Translations under genes and position numbers: made by a program | Source of the DNA: Kurthia huakuii LAM0618 | Lineage (GTDB): Bacteria > Bacillota > Bacilli > Bacillales_A > Planococcaceae | Length of the DNA: 64,000 nucleotides | NCBI RefSeq assembly: GCF_000505545.1 | Contig: NZ_AYTB01000008.1 | Span: 124,001-188,000, forward strand | Reading direction: 5' to 3' | In this document: piece by piece, positions 58,601 through 64,000 of the stretch | Numbering within the stretch: the first letter of the stretch is position 1 | Layout of the letters: the number at the start of each line of letters is the position of its first letter | The notes under the pieces: model-generated | Databases searched by the model: none | Seen by the model: the letters and a program-made list of their open reading frames with translations, nothing else | What the model was told of the DNA's origin: nothing

Positions 58601-61221
58601 GGAATAGTATTAAATCAACGCTGACGAGTATTTGGAATAGCATTAAATCAACTGCTACAACCGTATTTAACGCTGTTAAAACAGCGATTACGAATGCTTG
58701 GAATACAATCAAGAGTACGACAACGAGCGTATGGAATGGTATTAAATCAGCTATCACGACAGCATGGAATGCAATAAAAAGTGCGACAACAAGTGCGATA
58801 AACGGGATTAAATCCGCGGTAACAAATGGTTTTAATGCCATAAAATCAGCAATTACGAATGCAATGAATGCGATTAAATCGGGTATTAGTTCAGCTTGGA
58901 GTGCAATTAAGAGTGTAGTTTCAAGTGCCATTAGCGCGATTAAATCAGTTGTAACGAGTGGTTTTAGTGCAGTTCGTTCGGCTGTATCAAGTGCGATGTC
59001 TGCTGTTAAATCTGTTATTACAAGTGCTTGGAGTGCGATTACATCTGCCGTATCAAGTGCTGTTAGTACAATTAAAAACACAGTCGTAACAATGTTCAAT
59101 TCATTAAAAAGTGCTGTATCAAGTGCAATGAATGGTGTTGTAAGTGCGATAAAAAGTGGTTGGCAGTCAGCACAGTCCTTTTTATCAAGTATTGATTTAA
59201 CAGCGATTGGGCGACACATCATTCAAGGGCTTGTGAATGGTATTAAATCAATGGCCGGCGCAGTAATCGGCGCAGCTAAATCTATTGCGGATAAAGTGAA
59301 ATCAACAATCAAATCAGCAATGGACATTCACTCGCCATCGCGCGTTACTTATGCACTTGGTGAACATACTGGGCAGGGTTTTGCGAATGGTATTACATCG
59401 AAAACGAAAGTTGTGACAGCAAGTGCTAAAAAGACAGCAAATGCGGCTAAAAAGGCGTTCAACGATTCACTTAAAAACTTAGATTTACGTTTATCTGCTG
59501 GATCTATCAGCACGAAAACTTATGTAAAAGAAGCTAAAGCGCTTGGTCAAAAATATAAAAGTGTAACGAATGCGATTGCAACGGTCAATGCAAAGATTGC
59601 GAAAACAACAACTGCAGTCGCTAAAAAAGCGCAACAAGAGGCGCACAATGCGTACTTAAAACAACAAAAAGCATTCAACAGCAAGATGACGAATTTGTCG
59701 AATAAGTATTCTGCAAATAAAATCACTGGCACTAAATATATTGATGAAATGAATAAGCTTGCTAAAACGTACAGTAATGTTGAAAATGCCGCTTCTAAAG
59801 TAGCCGCCAAAACTGCATCAATCAATAAAGAACTATTCAACAGCAAGATGACGCAAATCGGCAACAATTATCAAAATGGCGACTACACCATTGAGAAGTA
59901 TTTGAAAAAGCTAGAACAGACGAAAGAGAAGTATAAGGATGTTAAAGGTGCCGAGACGAAAGTCGACAAAGAAATCGCAACAGTGCGCTATGAGTTAAAT
60001 AAGCAAACAGTTGATTCTATTTTAGCTGACGAAACAATCGGAGCGAATAAACAAATCGCATTGATTAAAGAAATCGGCAAAGAGTATGCAAAAGGCTCTC
60101 AAAAGCGCAAATACTTTGATGAACAACTACAGAAGTCGAAACAAGAGTTATACAACAACTTAACTACTTTATCTGATACCTATACAACGAAAATCCAAGA
60201 TGCCAACAACGCATTGATTGAATCTGAAAAGAAACTCAATGAAGAATATGAAAAAGCTGTATCAGATCGCGCGAATACTATCTACAAATCAATGGGCTTG
60301 TTTGATGAAATGGCTGAAAAATCAGCAACAACCGGTGCTGAATTAATTAGCAATTTAAAATCACAGGTTGCAGGTATGTCGGAATGGGCGACCAATATGG
60401 AAACACTTGCTGGTCGTGGTGTAGATACAGCGCTAATTGATGAATTGCGTGAGCTTGGTATTAAGTCAGCAGGAGAAATTGAAGCGCTAACAAAGATGTC
60501 TGATACGGAGTTAGCAGAATTTGTAGGTGCATGGAAAGAAAAATCTGAATTTGCAAATAAAATTGCTGTCAGTGAAATGAAAGACTTACGTGTATCAACA
60601 GATGCAGAAATTACGAAGATGCGTGAAGAAACAGCACTTCAACTTGATACGTACAATAAAGAATGGCAACAGTCGATTAAAGATTTAACTGGCGGTACGA
60701 AGAAAACATTCAATGCGATGACAGCGAGTATGCCTGCGATTGGTAAGAATGTCATTAAAGGCATGCGAAGTGGGTTAACAGATATGACGCCTAGTTTATT
60801 AGCGCAAGCAAAAAGCATTGCTGATGAAGTGAAATCTACAATTCAACAGGCTTTTGACATTCATTCTCCGTCAAAATGGGCGAATAAATTCATTGGCGTC
60901 AATATCGTCAAAGGGTTAATCAATGGTATGGCGAACATGCAAGCGCAAGCTGTTAAAACTGCGCATAAACTCGCTGAAAGCGTAAAAGATGAAGTGACGA
61001 GCAATTTAGTAAGTGCGGATGTATTAGGCTATACAGCATCATCTACAAGCGCTATCAGCAAAGAATTATCTGTTTCAGTGAAAGTTGAAGTTGAGGGTGG
61101 CGGAAATGGTACAGGTGGAAACGTTACAATCAATAATCAATACGACAATGCACCGTCAAGCCCTGCAGAACTCGCACGACAACAGAAAAAACAAATGCAA
61201 AATTTAGGATTTGGTATGTAG
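55684..61221 (+). CDS. Tape measure protein
   Basis: 1845 residues. N-terminal ~320 residues are about ten ~33-residue units, each with a strand of the type [TD]VDVQA[DN]V followed by a helix (for example VTVDVQASVADVLAELNAVE). Hydrophobic segments at ~360-440 and ~680-810; a repeat region at ~930-1170 built of [IV]-K-[ST]-[AT] 11-residue units such as VWNSIKSTLTSI; two copies of DIHSPS[RK] (~1212 and ~1724) each preceded by a VKSTI helix, showing a duplicated C-terminal module; coiled coil in between. By the usual ~0.15 nm per residue the tail would be about 275 nm. Confidence 0.95.
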   Translation: MANVEQFTAIVGAEVKEFKRKMKEVDKAIRDAATGADVDITADVKDFMRNIKEVRTEMRNLVNNDVTVDVQASVADVLAELNAVEDRLKELEREDATVDVQANVRDFLRDMQTLEARVRDLNREQAKVNVTADVDQAIIEMARIERKADKLIESDVHVDVEADVDDALTDFETVQNRIRTLSQQEPTIEVQADIRDCMRDLQRAELRLDQLTERNRQIDIDADVTEALGQLRLVENVAERLEGEAHDVEIHADTSDALRRMAELRAEIMNMDRSRPTVDVQADISQFMIRMAQLRATIETLRRTNEIRIDAETSSFKYKLALLRAQIQALTRSAVIKITARIDVFQASIATLASNIRAFGEVAGYALRGVFVSLLPMIAPILANLGALIGNLGVMIGVIAGQTMGFAFALGTAFAGFGGVMAMAVGNVKALYEKNAKLNAQQQQTKAAIDGIKTTYESLLKATQKPILEGVQKGAQVASSLLNQLKPMFIGASQAFNGLMTSLKQSIGTPPVQQFIEYLNKNAGPMLTTFGKAVGNLFKGLGSMFVAFAPLSESVSKGFLKMSESFATWAQGLQKSEKFKSFISYVQENMPKISSIFGNAIVGVVNFFAAFGGSASGMMTSLQGLMERWRAWTAALEENQSFQKFLSYVSATAPGVMSLIGNLTTFLVNLGIGMAPLGAILLEMVNKFLAWSNSMMQAHPAIGQIIAIVISLSGAFMAIMPVILMFKALFAGLGTAMMAGIGKAITFITGLFTSFSGTLTTVGTWVANLATKFPMLGTVISLLTGPVGLVIAAIAAFVAVLIGVYQTSETFRNQVSTAFTAVWNVIQTAFGAVASFLSATWAQIMAIWTTNSANIMTIGTVVWGLIKDTITMTMSQIMTVFQTVWPLISTIVQVAWEVIKAVITTSVAIISGVLTALTNLLTGNWSAAWNAIKTMLTTIWNAIVSAAKNIFNILKSFLLSIWDAIKGPTTSVWNSIKSTLTSIWNSIKSTATTVFNAVKTAITNAWNTIKSTTTSVWNGIKSAITTAWNAIKSATTSAINGIKSAVTNGFNAIKSAITNAMNAIKSGISSAWSAIKSVVSSAISAIKSVVTSGFSAVRSAVSSAMSAVKSVITSAWSAITSAVSSAVSTIKNTVVTMFNSLKSAVSSAMNGVVSAIKSGWQSAQSFLSSIDLTAIGRHIIQGLVNGIKSMAGAVIGAAKSIADKVKSTIKSAMDIHSPSRVTYALGEHTGQGFANGITSKTKVVTASAKKTANAAKKAFNDSLKNLDLRLSAGSISTKTYVKEAKALGQKYKSVTNAIATVNAKIAKTTTAVAKKAQQEAHNAYLKQQKAFNSKMTNLSNKYSANKITGTKYIDEMNKLAKTYSNVENAASKVAAKTASINKELFNSKMTQIGNNYQNGDYTIEKYLKKLEQTKEKYKDVKGAETKVDKEIATVRYELNKQTVDSILADETIGANKQIALIKEIGKEYAKGSQKRKYFDEQLQKSKQELYNNLTTLSDTYTTKIQDANNALIESEKKLNEEYEKAVSDRANTIYKSMGLFDEMAEKSATTGAELISNLKSQVAGMSEWATNMETLAGRGVDTALIDELRELGIKSAGEIEALTKMSDTELAEFVGAWKEKSEFANKIAVSEMKDLRVSTDAEITKMREETALQLDTYNKEWQQSIKDLTGGTKKTFNAMTASMPAIGKNVIKGMRSGLTDMTPSLLAQAKSIADEVKSTIQQAFDIHSPSKWANKFIGVNIVKGLINGMANMQAQAVKTAHKLAESVKDEVTSNLVSADVLGYTASSTSAISKELSVSVKVEVEGGGNGTGGNVTINNQYDNAPSSPAELARQQKKQMQNLGFGM

Positions 61222-61230
61222 GAGGTCACG

Positions 61231-62103
61231 ATGGAGAAACTAATTTATACAAACGCTTTAGGAGTGTCTATCGAAATCGGTGGGCCTCCTTTTTATTTGC
61301 AAAACGTGGAGGGATTAGGAGATGTCACAGCTGACATACAAACACAAAAGAGCGCCTACGAGGACGGCTCTACTTTACTGGATGTTATTTTAAATAATCG
61401 AGAAATACCAGTTGATTTCGTAATTGCTGCTAATTATGACGAAACATATGGCGATGTATCAGAACGGCGTGCGTTAATGGCGAAAGTGCTTAATCCAAAA
61501 TTAGGAGTGGGCACGTTGCGCTATGAGAATGAACGTATTGTGCGCATCATCAAATGCATTGCCGATGGCGTACCGTCTTTCCCGGATAACGGAGGACGGG
61601 TGCAACGCATACAAAAAGGCTCGATTACATTTATTGCGCCATCGGTTTATTGGGAATCATTAAACATTATCGAGGAACCGCCGTATATCCCGTTGTTTAA
61701 ATTTCCTTTTAGTGGAACACGCCCATTCAAAACAGGGCTACAACAAGATGAACGTATCATTACGAATGACGGTGATGCTGAAACGCCGCTCTACGTTGAA
61801 TTACAAGGGCCAGCAACAAATCCACGTATCATCAATAAGACGACAGGCAAATATATTAAGGTGGACCAAGATTTACTGATTGGTGAAACGATGATTATCG
61901 ATACGAATCCTGATACAGCAAAAGTTATTTTTATTGATGTAGAAGGGAATGCACGAAATGTTGTGCATTGGCTCGATCTAGGTTCATCACTCGCATCATT
62001 TAAATTACAAATTGGTGAGAATCGTATCGCATATGTCGCGGATAGCGACATTAGAAACAACACATTCAACTTAACATGGCGTAAGCAATATAACGCCGTA
62101 TAG
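61231..62103 (+). CDS. Distal tail protein (Dit)
   Basis: 290 residues, AGGAGGTC site. N-terminal ring domain (~1-140: VEGLGDVTADIQTQKSAYED, REIPVDFVI, LMAKVLNPKLG) and a galectin-like C-terminal domain (~165-290: DAETPLYVELQGPATNP, NVVHWLDLGSS). Hub of the baseplate; SPP1 gp19.1-like. The usual large Tal gene does not follow directly. Confidence 0.88.
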   Translation: MEKLIYTNALGVSIEIGGPPFYLQNVEGLGDVTADIQTQKSAYEDGSTLLDVILNNREIPVDFVIAANYDETYGDVSERRALMAKVLNPKLGVGTLRYENERIVRIIKCIADGVPSFPDNGGRVQRIQKGSITFIAPSVYWESLNIIEEPPYIPLFKFPFSGTRPFKTGLQQDERIITNDGDAETPLYVELQGPATNPRIINKTTGKYIKVDQDLLIGETMIIDTNPDTAKVIFIDVEGNARNVVHWLDLGSSLASFKLQIGENRIAYVADSDIRNNTFNLTWRKQYNAV

Positions 62104-62117
62104 AAAGGGGAGAGAAG

Positions 62118-63008
62118 ATGGCAGAACTATATAAAATGTTCGACTCAACAGAAGAAGATGAAAGATGGTATATGGCGAGTGATTTCGCCGAATACTTTGG
62201 TAACGTCTTATCGAGTGGGCTATTGCACACAAATAATGTGCCAGCGCTTCGGGTTTCAGTTGGTGATGGGTTAACAACACGCTTGAGTACAGGTAAAGCG
62301 TTGATCAAAGGGTTTAGCTACCAAAACACCACAGTTTTAACATTTGAACATGCTATCCCAAATGTAAGTAAATCGCGTATTGACCGTATTGTCCTTCGAT
62401 TAGATTTACGTAGTGAAAATCGTTATATTAAAGCGTTTGTGAAACAAGGGGAGGAAGCGACTAATCCAGTAGCACCAACATTACAACGTGACAACTACAT
62501 TTACGAAATCTCGCTTGCGCAAGTCAGAGTAACATCTGGCGATAAAGCAATCAATCCACTTTATTTCGTTGATGAGCGCTTTAACGAGGATTTATGTGGG
62601 CTTGTAAGTTCATTAATCAGCGTACCAACAAGTGAATTTCAATCACAATGGGATTACTGGTTTAGTGCTCAAAAAGGTGTATATGTCACTCAAATGTTAA
62701 ATTGGTTAGCCCAACAACAACAAGTATTTACTGATTGGCGAAATAATGAGGTGCAATTATTTACCGATTGGCGTTCAGTGCAACAATCAGAATTTGAGGC
62801 ATGGCGTAATGGTAAACAAACAGCATTTACAACATGGTTCAACGAAGTTAAGGACACTTTATCTGAAGATGCAGCAGGTAATTTATTTTTACGTATCACA
62901 AGTGAATTGCCCTTACGATTTACCAAAAACGGTGTAAATTATCGTTATGGTTTCACAGTTACCGATGATTTTAACGGCTTAATTTTTAAATACGAACAGG
63001 AGGTTTAA
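62118..63008 (+). CDS. Baseplate protein with Trp-rich repeats
   Basis: 296 residues, AAAGGGGAG site. Residues ~1-150 resemble baseplate proteins (GLLHTNNVPALRVSVGDGL, KSRIDRIVLRLDLRS). Residues ~175-250 hold four similar F-x-x-W units (VFTDWRNN, LFTDWRSV, EFEAWRNG, AFTTWFNE) in a helical stretch. C-terminal small beta domain. Likely tail tip structural protein; exact role uncertain. Confidence 0.7.
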   Translation: MAELYKMFDSTEEDERWYMASDFAEYFGNVLSSGLLHTNNVPALRVSVGDGLTTRLSTGKALIKGFSYQNTTVLTFEHAIPNVSKSRIDRIVLRLDLRSENRYIKAFVKQGEEATNPVAPTLQRDNYIYEISLAQVRVTSGDKAINPLYFVDERFNEDLCGLVSSLISVPTSEFQSQWDYWFSAQKGVYVTQMLNWLAQQQQVFTDWRNNEVQLFTDWRSVQQSEFEAWRNGKQTAFTTWFNEVKDTLSEDAAGNLFLRITSELPLRFTKNGVNYRYGFTVTDDFNGLIFKYEQEV

Positions 63009-63011
63009 TAT

Positions 63012-63539
63012 ATGCCAGAAATCCAATTACCAACAGCAACAAAACAAGAAACTATATTAACCAATGTAAACTCTAACAAAGCAACACTAAGTACAATTAA
63101 TACAAATTTGGGCACACCAACAAGTACAGCAAGTAGTGCTATAAGCGCTAATGCACATGCAAAACTAAATGCACTTTTAGTGAGTACTTCTACTATTGCT
63201 GACGATGCTTTTGGAAGTAATATGTTTAATAGTGTGGTGAGTCTTAGTGACTTAACGCAAATAACATCAGAAGCAAACGGTACAGCAACTACCATCCTTA
63301 CAGGTAAAATGTTATTAAAGAATGTAGTATTAAAATTATATGGCAACTCCACTAGTGCAACTTCTTACTCAACTGTTAATATTGACGGTAAAATATATAA
63401 ACCAACAAAAAACGGATCACTATTAACATTTAATTTTAGCGAACTATATATCAATTCACTTTTAAGAGTAAAACCTACATCAAATTACAATTTTGACGGC
63501 ATCGGTCTAACATACGGAGAAATGCACTTATTCCCATAA
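63012..63539 (+). CDS. Hypothetical tail/baseplate protein
   Basis: 175 residues, GGAGG site. N-terminal Ser/Thr/Asn/Ala-rich part (NTNLGTPTSTASSAISANAH), resembling linkers in phage tail fibres; C-terminal beta part. No known family. Confidence 0.62.
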   Translation: MPEIQLPTATKQETILTNVNSNKATLSTINTNLGTPTSTASSAISANAHAKLNALLVSTSTIADDAFGSNMFNSVVSLSDLTQITSEANGTATTILTGKMLLKNVVLKLYGNSTSATSYSTVNIDGKIYKPTKNGSLLTFNFSELYINSLLRVKPTSNYNFDGIGLTYGEMHLFP

Positions 63540-63555
63540 CAAAGGAGGTATTAGG

Positions 63556-63789
63556 ATGATTGATTTTTTAGAAGAAATTATTGAAGATGGTTATCGTATC
63601 ACACGATATACTACTGATGGCAAAACAGTCTCACATGAAATCAAAACATTAATTGTCGAAGAAATTGAAGAAGACACAACACAACCCACAGTAGAAAATC
63701 GTTTAGAAGCTATCGAACAAACATCTGCATACACACAGATTCAAGTCGAATATTTAGCAACATTAGCTGAAATTAATAACGGCCTTTAA
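63556..63789 (+). CDS. Small acidic tail-region protein
   Basis: 77 residues, AAAGGAGG site. N-terminal beta hairpin (DGYRITRYTTDGKTV), an acidic strip (IVEEIEEDTTQ) and a C-terminal helix (VENRLEAIEQTSAYTQIQ). Similar small proteins precede XkdX-like genes in tail clusters. Confidence 0.6.
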   Translation: MIDFLEEIIEDGYRITRYTTDGKTVSHEIKTLIVEEIEEDTTQPTVENRLEAIEQTSAYTQIQVEYLATLAEINNGL

Positions 63790-63818
63790 TTTAATATCAC
63801 TTGAAAGGAGATGATTTC

Positions 63819-63983
63819 ATGATTACTTACAACAACGCCAAATTAGTTATTGGATCTGGTAACTACGATTACGAAACAATGGCAACAATGCTAGATATGT
63901 TCGTAATGCGTAACCGTATTACAGCAACACAATACAACGAATTAATGAACATGATGGATACTCAAAAAGAAGCACAAGCGTAA
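63819..63983 (+). CDS. Small phage protein, XkdX-like
   Basis: 54 residues from ATG 63819 behind GAAAGGAG. YNNAKLVIGSGNYDYETM and RITATQYNELMNMM fit the small XkdX-type proteins found at the end of tail clusters, but the assignment is from memory. The window ends 17 bases later, before any holin or lysin. Confidence 0.6.
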   Translation: MITYNNAKLVIGSGNYDYETMATMLDMFVMRNRITATQYNELMNMMDTQKEAQA

Positions 63984-64000
63984 TGTTTGGGCTTTTTATT

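Noticed and set aside
58308-59222. Antisense frame of 304 codons in the tape measure gene
   Set aside because: A by-product of the IKSA-type repeats and codon bias; no ribosome site.

Overview
The window is a low-GC Firmicutes chromosome, most likely a member of Bacillales close to Planococcaceae (Lysinibacillus/Solibacillus/Kurthia-like). The evidence is strong purine-rich Shine-Dalgarno sites, frequent TTG/GTG starts, a YdjG/YdjI-like pair, a TnrA/GlnR-type box in front of an ammonium transporter, a CidR-CidA-CidB-like cluster and GC-poor intrinsic terminators. Species cannot be fixed from the sequence alone.

Region 1 (1-28.6 kb) is host chromosome made of many short transcription units, most closed by a clear hairpin terminator. 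It holds a degenerate protein kinase, an RraA-fold protein, an SPFH/zinc-ribbon membrane-stress pair, an acyl-CoA synthetase, a CAP-domain exoprotein, amtB followed by a DUF294-type nucleotidyltransferase and a DnaQ-type exonuclease, a lipoprotein, a TauE/SafE exporter divergent from a TrmB regulator, a BcrC-like phosphatase, a LysM glucosaminidase, a very unusual G-[YF]-[DN] pentad-repeat protein, a gluconokinase, a branched-chain aminotransferase, the cidR-cidA-cidB set, and a cobalamin riboswitch in front of a ferredoxin-CbiX fusion. Two inverted copies of a ~140 bp dispersed repeat lie between convergent genes.

Region 2 (28.6 kb to the right edge) is a prophage lying next to a tRNA-Thr(CGT). 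Order: tRNA, integrase with four arm-type direct repeats, ImmA/IrrE-like peptidase, an accessory cassette (a membrane protein with an Mrr-N-like start, a HEPN-like protein, a small secreted protein), CI-like repressor, an operator region with a repeated GTAAC-N5-GTTAC motif, Cro-like and Rha-type regulators, ERF recombinase, DnaD-type initiator, DnaC-type loader, many small early genes, a UDG-fold-like gene, an ArpU-like late regulator, a structured noncoding stretch, RusA, then the late operon: TerS, TerL, portal, minor head, a membrane moron, scaffold, capsid, connectors, tail tube, collagen-like protein, frameshifted tail chaperones, an 1845-residue tape measure, Dit and baseplate proteins. 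Lysis genes and the right attachment site lie outside the window.

The late genes have the SPP1/PBSX siphovirus layout. Two recoding signals are visible: a canonical -1 slip site (T TTT TTC) joining the tail chaperone frames, and a CCC-TAG stop of the tail-tube gene that could allow a +1 extension as in SPP1. The most promising leads for undescribed biology are the HEPN/Mrr-N-like cassette in the lysogeny module, the pentad-repeat protein, and the structured RNA with a possible pseudoknot ahead of the late genes.
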